Below the pieces are notes generated by a model. That model had not been told where the DNA came from. It did no database searches and worked only from the letters and a program-made list of their open reading frames with translations. The translations under genes were made by a program, and so were the position numbers. Positions 22,120 to 29,932 of a DNA stretch of 56,445 nucleotides are shown in pieces. This DNA comes from a virus. The stretch is from positions 1-56,445 of IMG/VR virus record IMGVR_UViG_3300031718_000013. One strand, written 5' to 3'. Within the stretch, counting starts at the first letter, position 1, and every line of letters begins with the position of its first letter.

Positions 22120-23448
22120 ATGGCCGACGAAACGCCAATCGATCCGAAAGACCTCCCGCCCGAAGTCGCGGCGGCCGCTGCTGCTGCTATGGGCGCGAAA
22201 GGTCAGAGCTGGTGGGAGCGGAATATCAAGCCGTACCAGAGGCCGGTCGCGAATGTGCTGGGCTACTGGCCACCCGGGACGCCGGACTTTATCAAGAAGC
22301 TCGGACCTCCAGGTGCAGCGAAGGAACTCAGCGAGCAGATCGTACCGAGTACCGCGACCGATGCGGCGCTGAATGCGCTCATGCTCGCGATGCCCGAAGG
22401 ACGGATGCTTGAAGCACTGCCGCCACCAGTGCGCGCATTGCTCAAGAGCCGGCTCGGCAGAATCGGGATGATGACCGGAGCGGGCTATGGGGCCGGCAAA
22501 CTGACTGGCGAGGGAGGCCCGAAAGGTGCGGCCAAGGGAGCGTTCGGACAGACTGCCGGTGAAGTGGGTAGCGTGGCCTTCCGGCGACTCACGGAGGGCA
22601 ACGAAGCGGCTCGGTATATACGCAATCTTGGACCGAAGATTCAGGATCAGTACCCGATAATTGGAAGCGCCTTGCAACGTCTCAAGAAGAATCTTTCGAC
22701 CGCGTCGGATTACCTAGTGTTTAAGGGTGGCATGAAGTCGCCAGCGATGAAGGAAGCGAGCGCCATTCTCGATGAGATGAAAACCGCCGTCGAGGGCGCA
22801 ATCGGCGGGCGTTATCAGGCGATGCGTCGTTCGCCCGCTTTTCAGAACCTGATTCGAGACAATCCGGCCGAGGCGAGAGAATTAGGCATCGGCACCGGAT
22901 CGCCGTTGACGTTTCGACGCATGGATGAATTTATCAGTCGCGCGCGCGCTAATGCGTACAGTCTCGCGACGGGCGCGGGGAAAGATGCCGCCAAGGCTGC
23001 CCGCATCAGAATCAACGCGGATCAAGCGCTCGACGATCTGGCGAGCCAACTGAACACACTCGCGCCGGGAAGTGGCGAACTATACAGGTCCGCTCAAGGC
23101 GACTGGCATCAAGCGCGGCAGTTGGCCGATATGTTCACCGAGAAAGGCGTCTTTGAGGGTGGAGCCGTCTCGCCATCGCGACTACAGGAACTGGCGATGG
23201 AGGGTGAGCGAACGGGATATTTCACCGACCTTGGTGACACGCCAGTACGGAGTCAGATTTTCCGAGGCGGTGACGCGACAGGTACGGATCGACCGCGTGG
23301 CGGCATTCGAATCCATTACGGTCACATGGGAGCGCATATTAATCCGTTCGGCACGAAGCGCGTCGGGGCGGAACCGGTCGAGCTTTACCACGGCATCCCG
23401 GCGATCACAGGGAAGGCCGTCGCGAATTGGTTCTCGGGGGATAACTGA
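22120..23448 (+). CDS. Large probable ejection protein (442 aa)
   Basis: Contains a Trp-rich N-terminal patch (QSWWERNIKPYQRPVANVLG), a Gly-rich hydrophobic segment (MMTGAGYGAGKLTGEGGPKG) and long helical stretches to the end (ARANAYSLATGAGKDAAKAA). Size, helical content and place at the end of the block match the largest DNA-ejection protein of podoviruses (P22 gp16/gp20-like role). No lytic transglycosylase motif was seen. Confidence 0.5.
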   Translation: MADETPIDPKDLPPEVAAAAAAAMGAKGQSWWERNIKPYQRPVANVLGYWPPGTPDFIKKLGPPGAAKELSEQIVPSTATDAALNALMLAMPEGRMLEALPPPVRALLKSRLGRIGMMTGAGYGAGKLTGEGGPKGAAKGAFGQTAGEVGSVAFRRLTEGNEAARYIRNLGPKIQDQYPIIGSALQRLKKNLSTASDYLVFKGGMKSPAMKEASAILDEMKTAVEGAIGGRYQAMRRSPAFQNLIRDNPAEARELGIGTGSPLTFRRMDEFISRARANAYSLATGAGKDAAKAARIRINADQALDDLASQLNTLAPGSGELYRSAQGDWHQARQLADMFTEKGVFEGGAVSPSRLQELAMEGERTGYFTDLGDTPVRSQIFRGGDATGTDRPRGGIRIHYGHMGAHINPFGTKRVGAEPVELYHGIPAITGKAVANWFSGDN

Positions 23449-23625
23449 TTGCCGAGTGTGTCAAATCGCCAGCGGCGCTTTTTCGGTGCCGAGCTTGGAA
23501 GGAAACGCCACGGCAAAGCAACCAAGACGAACATGCCTGAATCGCAGCTCAGGGACTTCGCGAAGAAGCCCATCGCAAAGAAGAGGTCAAAGGCGCGTAC
23601 CAAAAAGAGCGCGCACAGGAGATAG
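23449..23625 (+). CDS. DUF3008-like small basic protein (58 aa)
   Basis: Begins at TTG overlapping region after the previous stop. SNRQRRFFGAELGRKRHGKA, then MPESQLRDFAKKPIAKKRSK match the conserved pattern of small phage proteins of DUF3008 type ('s.aQrrffg..l..k..gk...~~ms..qlrdfa..k.kgLp'), whose role is unknown. The tail is very basic. It is too short for routine gene calls. Confidence 0.65.
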   Translation: MPSVSNRQRRFFGAELGRKRHGKATKTNMPESQLRDFAKKPIAKKRSKARTKKSAHRR

Positions 23626-23629
23626 AGAT

Positions 23630-24187
23630 ATGAAAAGGATACTCGGAAAAGTGCTCGCTCTGCTTTTCGCCGTCTTGGTGATCGGAATCGCCGGATCGGC
23701 GCACGCGCAGACCGCGACCGCAACAGCAACTGCAACCGCCACGGCAACTGCGACTGCCACCGCTACTGCCACGGCCACAGCAACCGCGACCGCAACTGCG
23801 ACCGCGACTGCCACAGCCACACCGCAGCCGCCAGGAAACGTGGCTTGCCTCACGGCGAACTCGACGGCGAGCGGAACAAACTGTAGCGGCTGTACGCCTC
23901 TATTCATCTCGAACCCAGGGCGTCGCGGCTTGCAGTGCGAGAATCTGAGCTCGTCGATCGTGGCTACCTACTGCATTGCACCCGACAACGCTCCAAACAC
24001 GCTGACGGACCAGTGTACGAGCTTGCTCGGCTTCCAGTTGCCGGTGACGACCTCGGGCACTAACAACATCGTCACGTATCCGGCGACGGGAAGCATCGCA
24101 GGAAGCGCAGGGGCTGGTGCTCCGACAGGCGCGGTCTATCTCTCGACCGCCTCGTCAACGGCGCTCGTCTGCTGTCTGCAGTGGTGA
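23630..24187 (+). CDS. Secreted Thr-Ala-repeat protein (185 aa)
   Basis: The ATG at 23630 (GGAGA 6-10 nt upstream) gives a clear Sec signal peptide, MKRILGKVLALLFAVLVIGI then AGSAHA, cleaved before QTATA. It is followed by 18 Thr-Ala pairs, a Pro-rich hinge and a Cys-rich beta domain (six or more Cys, GRRGLQCENLSSSIVATYCI, ending ALVCCLQW). That end domain resembles the small 'RRGL.iqN.s...v' beta domains common in phage head or tail fibres. The Cys pairs fit oxidation in the periplasm. Signal peptides are very unusual in virion proteins. Confidence 0.7.
   Translation: MKRILGKVLALLFAVLVIGIAGSAHAQTATATATATATATATATATATATATATATATATATATPQPPGNVACLTANSTASGTNCSGCTPLFISNPGRRGLQCENLSSSIVATYCIAPDNAPNTLTDQCTSLLGFQLPVTTSGTNNIVTYPATGSIAGSAGAGAPTGAVYLSTASSTALVCCLQW
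23711..23821 (+). repeat. Thr-Ala hexanucleotide repeat 1
   Basis: Eighteen ACN-GCN units plus a final Thr codon, encoding (Thr-Ala)18-Thr. The synonymous codons vary from unit to unit, so the protein repeat is conserved while the DNA repeat is not. Confidence 0.9.
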
Positions 24188-24188
24188 C

Positions 24189-24536
24189 GTGAAGAGGCGA
24201 CTTATATGGCTGGCGCTGGCGTTTGGCCTTTGGTGGTCGACGCCAGCGCTCGCCAACGGGGTCTCGGCGTCCTATGCGTGTCTGAGCACAGGCTCGACGC
24301 AGCTAGTCGGAATAAACGGTGGCCGCAAGGGATTCATGTGGCAGAACACCGGAACCGTTCCCGAGGTCATCGCGATCGGAACCGGGAATGGGTGTAATGG
24401 TGCCGGCCCGAATGGGACGGTCCTATATCCTGGCGACGTCTGGAAACTGCCGGATGGATCTGAGCCGGTCCCGACGGCGGACATTTCCTGCTGCACAGCG
24501 ACGGGAACCGGGGTAGTCTCCGGGATGGAGTGGTAG
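24189..24536 (+). CDS. Secreted small beta-domain protein (115 aa)
   Basis: GTG at 24189, overlapping no gene, gives the signal peptide MKRRLIWLALAFGLWWSTPA-LA followed by NGVSAS. The mature domain (GGRKGFMWQNTGTVPEVIAI, GTVLYPGDVW, ISCCTATG, ending GMEW) follows the same pattern as the C-terminal domain of the 185-aa protein upstream: R/K-G-hydrophobic-x-N, a Tyr-Pro turn, paired CC and terminal W. The two are probably paralogs. Confidence 0.6.
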   Translation: MKRRLIWLALAFGLWWSTPALANGVSASYACLSTGSTQLVGINGGRKGFMWQNTGTVPEVIAIGTGNGCNGAGPNGTVLYPGDVWKLPDGSEPVPTADISCCTATGTGVVSGMEW

Positions 24537-24538
24537 CC

Positions 24539-24760
24539 ATGAAGCGAGAAATAGCGTCAGAACCCGGCAAGGACGAGAAGCCTCGCTACTCCGTTCACTT
24601 TCATGCGGAAGGTGACTCGATGGATGACCTCCACCGGAAGATGGGCAAAGCTTTCGGCAAGGATGGCGGTTCCAAAGAGGGCGAGAACAAGCGCCCGAAT
24701 CGACGCGCGCGGAAGTCCATGAAGCGCGATATGAAGAAGCACGGTGCAAAGAGAGGCTGA
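24539..24760 (+). CDS. Basic-tailed protein (73 aa)
   Basis: MKREIASEPGKDEKPRYSVH, a His/Asp-rich middle (FHAEGDSMDDLHRKMGKAFG) and a Lys/Arg tail (RARKSMKRDMKKHGAKRG). The GTG at 24530 is an alternative start. A member of the small basic protein set, placed among secreted proteins but without a signal peptide. Confidence 0.55.
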   Translation: MKREIASEPGKDEKPRYSVHFHAEGDSMDDLHRKMGKAFGKDGGSKEGENKRPNRRARKSMKRDMKKHGAKRG

Positions 24761-24765
24761 CCCCC

Positions 24766-25203
24766 ATGAAGCGATTTCTGATCGTGCTTTCTGTCGGCCT
24801 GCTCGTGTGGCTGGTGTGGATCGCGTCCGCAAAGGCTCAGACGATACCCCAGCGCGCGAAGATTAGCGCTGCCGTGGGTTCGCCAGCCGCCGCGGTGAGC
24901 TGCGGTCCTGCCGCTCCATCAGGTTCGACGCTCCCTCTCGTGAATCACCTGACCGGCTATACAGTCATGTGCGGGAAGGCCAGCGGAACGACCAGCGAAG
25001 CGACCGTGACCGTGACCGGGCTGAGTGGAGGCACCGCCACGCTCGGATATATAGACGAGTCTCAAACCGGCGTCTCCTTTATTGCGGAAGACCTGACCTA
25101 TCCCGCGATTGCGGCGTCGGGGTCGTCGGCGATCACGATCTCCATGCCGGCCGTGACGAACGGAGGACCGTGTACGTGTGTCGCCATCTACGCACAGTAT
25201 TAA
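24766..25203 (+). CDS. Secreted beta-rich protein (145 aa)
   Basis: Signal peptide MKRFLIVLSVGLLVWLVWIA then SAKA, cleaved before QT. The mature part is Ser/Thr/Gly rich with beta pattern (ATVTVTGLSGGTATLGYIDE) and two pairs of Cys (SCGPA, MCGK, CTCVAIYAQY). Overlaps the start of the next gene by 28 nt. Function unknown; probably part of the exported fibre-like set. Confidence 0.6.
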   Translation: MKRFLIVLSVGLLVWLVWIASAKAQTIPQRAKISAAVGSPAAAVSCGPAAPSGSTLPLVNHLTGYTVMCGKASGTTSEATVTVTGLSGGTATLGYIDESQTGVSFIAEDLTYPAIAASGSSAITISMPAVTNGGPCTCVAIYAQY

Positions 25204-27857
25204 ACGCCTTCCTGATCGGCCTGCTCCTGTCCGGTACGTCGCAGGGACTGGTCGCGCCACTGCCGCCGTGGTGCTCGCCGAACTCGCATAAGCCGGGATG
25301 CGGCGGTGGAAGCTCGGTCAATCCGACTGTTCCCGCGAATCTGAAATCGACGTCGACCGTCGTACAATGCACGGCGACGGCTGGAAACAATACCCTCACG
25401 GCCTGCTCGCCCTCGGGCATCATTGCCGTGGGAGATGCGATCGCAATACCTGCTGCTGGCCCAACGCCGGTCATCGCGGCACCGTCGATCAATGCGATCA
25501 ACTACGTGTCCTCGAGCATGGGGGTGAATCCGCCTCACACTGGCACTTGCGTCCATTGCTACGCGGCGTCCGCGATCGAACTGGATAACCTCTCAGAGAC
25601 CGGATGCGGGCAGGCGTGGTGTACGCAGGCGACCGAGCCTTGCACGCTGAGCGCGGGGCAGGAAGAGAACGTGATCATCACGCCGGTAACTGGCGCGCTG
25701 TCCTATGTGATGCACGCCTGCACGGTGCCGACTGCCACGGCAACGAGCACGGCAACCGCTACGGCGACGGCGAGCGCATCTCCGACGAGCACTGCCACGG
25801 CGACGGCCACAGCCACAGCAAGCACCAGCGCCACGGCGACTGCTACCGCGACCGCAACTCCGAGCGCCACAGCGACTAGCACCGCGACCGCGACCTCGAC
25901 GGCTACCGCGACGACGACCCCAGCGGTGACGGCCACTCCGACGCCCACGCCGAGCGCGGTCCCGACCAACTCGCCAGCCTGCACGCCGCTGAGTGTCGCA
26001 TGGCCGATCCCGCAAGCAATCCTGCCGGGTTATCCGGACATGGGCCTGACGAACGTGCAAGGTGACGCCTGCGGTGCTCCCACGCATGGGACGATCTATG
26101 GGACGGTGACGGTTGTTACGAACTCCACGATCACCTATTCAGGGCCAGCGCCTACGATCAATGGCTCGGTGAGCGTGGTCGAAGAGAACGGCGCCACGAT
26201 CAACGCCAAGAGTGCGTCGTACACCGCGGCGACTCCGCCTGGCGGGGCCGTGAACGTGATTCCCACTGGCGACTATTATTTCGCGCGGGTTCTGACGGTG
26301 CCCAACCAAGTCACGTTAGCTGCTCAGGCACCTAGCGGCGTCGAGTACCCGGGGAAGGCAGTCGCGATTCCGCCATTGGGATCGCTTGAGAACGGGACTC
26401 GCCTAATCTCGGCACTGCCGGATCATCTTTTCGGCGTTCAAATGTGGAACGGGGTGAACGAGGGATTCAAGAATTTCGTGCTCGACATGACCCATATCAA
26501 CGCGAGCTCGACGGTCAGCCGCGGGCAGACGGGAATCATCGGAGATGCGGACGGGACGCCGGGGCAGCAGATCAGCAATAACAAAGCGCGCATCAGCCAT
26601 ATCGAGATTTACGGCGCCGCGACGTGGGGCCGCTTCGGCGGGAACTTGACGATCGCCAACCAGGCACCACAGACGGACGTGAGTGAGACCACCGTCGAGG
26701 ACTCTCACGGCTACAATGACAGCAGCATTGGGGGTACGGGCCAAGCGGCTTACGGCATCCTTCTGGTGGGTGGAAACGTCTTCCGCGACACGATTGACCG
26801 GACGACGATGCTCGGCAATGCGATGTGTCAGGGCTATACCTTGCTGGGCACTGGATCCCTAAACGCTCTCTACGACGATGAGATGGCGGGAACGTGCGCG
26901 CAGTCCTCGGGGAAAGCTGGCTACGGGCTGTGGCTGAACACCGGGAATACTCAACTCGTGTTGGGCTTCCATACCGAAGGCCCGCATCTGCTCGATTCGC
27001 TCTATGTCGCGCCGAGTGTTGGCGAGATCCTTCAAGGCAGCAACGGCGGCGAGACCGTTCCGCTTCTGGTGATCGGCGGGAGCTCGCTCTTTAACAACGT
27101 CGAGCATTTAGGAACCGGGGCGATCGTTGACCTTGGCAATATGAGCGTCCCGACCGGCGTGTGGGCGATGGAGAGCACGGTGTCCACGGTGATCGGCGGC
27201 TTGGGACAGTGGCAGGCGACGGTAGCGGGCGGCGGTGTGACTGGCGACACGATCGGGGCGAGTTCGGACGTGACGTTGGGAACGCATGTCAGCAGGCTCG
27301 TGGTGGCTCCAAGCATAGACGAATTTGGAACCTTGGGGTCGGCGGCGTACTACACATCGCCTGGTGTGCGGACCTCGACGCGGGGCTGGTGCCAAGGGGC
27401 GAGCATCGTTACTGGCGGCTTCGATATTCTGCCGATGGCGATCAACGCGAATAACTGGGCACCGAATACGACCTATTCGAGCGGTGAGCAGATCATCCCA
27501 TCCCAAACCGGATCGGGTGGCGGCTACTCATCCGTGTTCCAGAACGAAGGCGGCTCTTGCACGACCGGCAGCAGTCCCCCTGAATGGTGTCGCGGACCGC
27601 TGTGTGTGAACGCGGATGGCGGCTGTAATCAGTGGCAGTGGATAAGCAATTCCTGCGTTACGCCAGTCTTGTCGATCTTCCCGACTGGCCCGAAATTCAC
27701 CTGCTATTATGCGAGTCAACTGCCGACGCTGAATGTGACGATGGGAACCCCGGCTTGCGTGCTCGATTGGAACGGGACGCCGGGAACGTGCGTGGGCGGT
27801 AGCTACGGAAACTATAAGCTCGCGATCTACAATGGGACGCGGTGGCAGTGCCAATAA
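25176..27857 (+). CDS. Secreted Thr-Ala-repeat tail-spike-like protein (893 aa)
   Basis: The frame is open from 24969, but GGAGG (25162-25166) with 9-nt spacing points to the GTG at 25176. That start gives a signal-like N-terminus, MCRHLRTVLNAFLIGLLLSG. Domains in order: a Cys-rich beta domain (to about residue 185), a Thr-Ala/Ser/Pro linker (about 186-262) and a long Gly/Asn/Thr-rich region with parallel beta-helix character (GTVTVVTNSTITYSGPAPTI, SHIEIYGAATWGRFGGNLTI, NVFRDTIDRTTMLGNAMCQG). The region ends with Trp/Cys-rich strands. Beta-helices of this type form receptor-binding tail spikes, often polysaccharide-degrading. A spike with an export signal is odd. Confidence 0.65.
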   Translation: MCRHLRTVLNAFLIGLLLSGTSQGLVAPLPPWCSPNSHKPGCGGGSSVNPTVPANLKSTSTVVQCTATAGNNTLTACSPSGIIAVGDAIAIPAAGPTPVIAAPSINAINYVSSSMGVNPPHTGTCVHCYAASAIELDNLSETGCGQAWCTQATEPCTLSAGQEENVIITPVTGALSYVMHACTVPTATATSTATATATASASPTSTATATATATASTSATATATATATPSATATSTATATSTATATTTPAVTATPTPTPSAVPTNSPACTPLSVAWPIPQAILPGYPDMGLTNVQGDACGAPTHGTIYGTVTVVTNSTITYSGPAPTINGSVSVVEENGATINAKSASYTAATPPGGAVNVIPTGDYYFARVLTVPNQVTLAAQAPSGVEYPGKAVAIPPLGSLENGTRLISALPDHLFGVQMWNGVNEGFKNFVLDMTHINASSTVSRGQTGIIGDADGTPGQQISNNKARISHIEIYGAATWGRFGGNLTIANQAPQTDVSETTVEDSHGYNDSSIGGTGQAAYGILLVGGNVFRDTIDRTTMLGNAMCQGYTLLGTGSLNALYDDEMAGTCAQSSGKAGYGLWLNTGNTQLVLGFHTEGPHLLDSLYVAPSVGEILQGSNGGETVPLLVIGGSSLFNNVEHLGTGAIVDLGNMSVPTGVWAMESTVSTVIGGLGQWQATVAGGGVTGDTIGASSDVTLGTHVSRLVVAPSIDEFGTLGSAAYYTSPGVRTSTRGWCQGASIVTGGFDILPMAINANNWAPNTTYSSGEQIIPSQTGSGGGYSSVFQNEGGSCTTGSSPPEWCRGPLCVNADGGCNQWQWISNSCVTPVLSIFPTGPKFTCYYASQLPTLNVTMGTPACVLDWNGTPGTCVGGSYGNYKLAIYNGTRWQCQ
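25731..25962 (+). repeat. Thr-Ala/Ser repeat 2
   Basis: About 77 codons of Thr-Ala pairs interrupted by Ser and Pro (for example TATATATATASTSATATA), grading into a Pro-Thr linker. Codon choice is scrambled as in repeat 1. Confidence 0.85.
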
Positions 27858-29932
27858 GGAAGTTCCTCTGGCTCGCGCTTTTGGCGCTTGCCGGTTGCGC
27901 CGCGCCAGCATCGACGAACGTGATTCACCTTGCAAACGGCGACCCTAAGTGTATGACGGGGCAATTCGTGACCGGAATGAGTCCTATGGCCTGCTCAGGG
28001 GGATTGGCGACCGGCGTGGAGAACGTGACCACCTTCGGTGCGACAGGGCAGGGTTTAGTCACTGACGCGCCAAGCTCACAGGCGGCAATCAACGCGGCGG
28101 GCGTCAGCCACTCGACGGGCTTCGGCGGCAACGACAACGGCACCCAGGTCGTGTTCCCGCCAGGATATTACCTGCTCGATTATCCGCTGTGGCTAAATCA
28201 AAGCGGCGTGTCTCTGGTCGGGATGGGCACCTTCGCCTCGGCACTCGGACCCACCTACGACTTCGGGCCGACGATCGTAGCCACGGAATCCACCTATGCC
28301 GGGATGCCGACGCACGCATCGCTGGTGACGGGTGCGGGCGCGGCCTTCGACTTCACGCAGAATCAACTCAAGTACTGGCTGAACCTGCGCGAGTGGGACG
28401 GCGTGAATGGGCCGTTCGGCACGCATAGCGGCTTGAACATGAACGGCCTCGGCGCGTTCTCTATCGAAGCCTTCGTGAATGACAAGACCGCTGGCGATGG
28501 AACAATAGTCAGTAGCGGCGGCACGCCTGACAGCGTGACGGGATTCGTACAGGCGTTTCAGCTAGGGATCAATGGTGGCAACTGGCAGGCCCGATTCTTG
28601 ACGACCACGAATGGCTACCTGAACACTGCGGGCGCGGTGTCCCTCAACACGCTGGAATACCTGCTGTTCCAGTACACCGGCTCCCATTACTGCATCTACG
28701 TCTGCACGCCGGGAAGCACGAACTGCGCGGTGACTGCTTCAGGAACTGCGACGGGCACCTTAATTCAGAATCCGCTCGAAGATGTGACGATAGGCCCGCA
28801 GGCTGCGATTTCGCCGAACAGTTCCCGCGAAGGCAACGCCATCAACGGCTACATCGACTCCGTGCGCATCTCCAGCGTGGCGCGCTATAGCGCGGGCGGT
28901 CTCTGCGACACGATAGCCAGCGTGCCGAATGCGAAGCTCACAGCGGACGCGAACACGTTGATTCTCACGAATGGCGAAAAAGACCCGAACGGGCTGACGG
29001 TGAAAGCCTACGACGGCGCGAGCACTTACGGTTGGCTCTTTCCCTACAACATCACCTCGGCGACGGGAGTAAGCCGGATCTCGATCAGCAACCTCGCGAT
29101 CAACCCGACGCAGTTCAAGGACGTGTCGGGAATCATCGCGGAGAGCGTCCACGACTCGCAGTTTGGGCCGCTCTACATGACGCCGAACATCGAAGCGCCG
29201 ATTGAGATGTTCAACCTGTCCTATAACAACAACCACGTTCACGACATCTACGCGATAGGACCGGGGCGCTTCGGAATCGCGAATCTCGGTGGCGGCTTCA
29301 ACCAGTTCGACAACCTGAGAATGCGCACCTACTTCGCCTGCTACGACATGGTGATCGGATCGGGATCGTTGCGGAACGCGCTCTGCGCGGACAACACCGG
29401 CGGCGGCGTGGCGTATCGGTTGATAACCGGTGGCGGGGCGAATGTCGATGACTATAGCCCTGCGAACGACTTCGAGAACGGCGGCAACATGAAGGCCAAC
29501 GTCTTGCAGACCGGCGGCGGCAACGTGCAGATTCACGGCGGTGCACTGGCGACGACCGACAACGCCCCGCTTGTGTGGATGGATGGCGGTGGCAATGCGA
29601 CCCTGACCGGAACTGCCTTGGGAGCGACGGGCACACCGAGCGAGATAGTCCATTCGACCGGCACGGCGGGAACGGTGCAATTCACCAACTCGCAATTCGC
29701 CAGCGGGCTAAGTGCGGTGTCGATAGATGACGTGGCGGGAGTGTCGGTGGTGACGCCGTGCAAGGGCAAGGTGACGCTATCCAGCGGCTCGGGCACCTTC
29801 ACCAACACCTGCGTCAGGGCCAACAGCCAGTGCGGCGTGAGCGCGGCGCATACCTGCACGCCGACAGTTAGCGCGGGCAGTGTGGCCTTATCGGGAACGG
29901 GGAGCGACGTATGCAGCATAAATTGCAACTAG
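27842..29932 (+). CDS. Lipoprotein-signal tail-spike-like protein (696 aa)
   Basis: Start GTG 27842 (or GTG 27848), inside the end of the previous gene. The N-terminus MAVPIRKFLWLALLALAGCA has a textbook lipobox (LAGC, Cys19) for signal peptidase II. Next comes a pre-spike segment (NVTTFGATGQGLVTDAPSSQ and VVFPPGYYLLDYPL), the start pattern of pectin-lyase-like spikes. A LamG-like insertion follows (GAFSIEAFVNDKTAGDGTIV ... YIDSVRISSVARYS), then beta-helix coils and a Cys-containing C-terminal domain. It is probably glycan-binding or degrading. Lipid anchoring would put it on a membrane and not in a virion unless processed. Confidence 0.65.
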   Translation: MAVPIRKFLWLALLALAGCAAPASTNVIHLANGDPKCMTGQFVTGMSPMACSGGLATGVENVTTFGATGQGLVTDAPSSQAAINAAGVSHSTGFGGNDNGTQVVFPPGYYLLDYPLWLNQSGVSLVGMGTFASALGPTYDFGPTIVATESTYAGMPTHASLVTGAGAAFDFTQNQLKYWLNLREWDGVNGPFGTHSGLNMNGLGAFSIEAFVNDKTAGDGTIVSSGGTPDSVTGFVQAFQLGINGGNWQARFLTTTNGYLNTAGAVSLNTLEYLLFQYTGSHYCIYVCTPGSTNCAVTASGTATGTLIQNPLEDVTIGPQAAISPNSSREGNAINGYIDSVRISSVARYSAGGLCDTIASVPNAKLTADANTLILTNGEKDPNGLTVKAYDGASTYGWLFPYNITSATGVSRISISNLAINPTQFKDVSGIIAESVHDSQFGPLYMTPNIEAPIEMFNLSYNNNHVHDIYAIGPGRFGIANLGGGFNQFDNLRMRTYFACYDMVIGSGSLRNALCADNTGGGVAYRLITGGGANVDDYSPANDFENGGNMKANVLQTGGGNVQIHGGALATTDNAPLVWMDGGGNATLTGTALGATGTPSEIVHSTGTAGTVQFTNSQFASGLSAVSIDDVAGVSVVTPCKGKVTLSSGSGTFTNTCVRANSQCGVSAAHTCTPTVSAGSVALSGTGSDVCSINCN

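Noticed and set aside
23072-23629. Long upstream extension of the 185-aa secreted protein
   Set aside because: It overlaps the 442-aa gene in another frame. The ATG at 23630 has a ribosome site and begins a signal peptide.
24969-25175. Upstream extension of the 893-aa spike gene to 24969
   Set aside because: The extension reads antisense-like Arg-rich sequence overlapping the 145-aa secreted protein. GGAGG supports the GTG at 25176, which also gives a signal peptide.
25731-25962. CRISPR-like array in the repeat tracts
   Set aside because: There is no repeat-spacer spacing; the stretch is a coding six-base repeat in frame with flanking domains.
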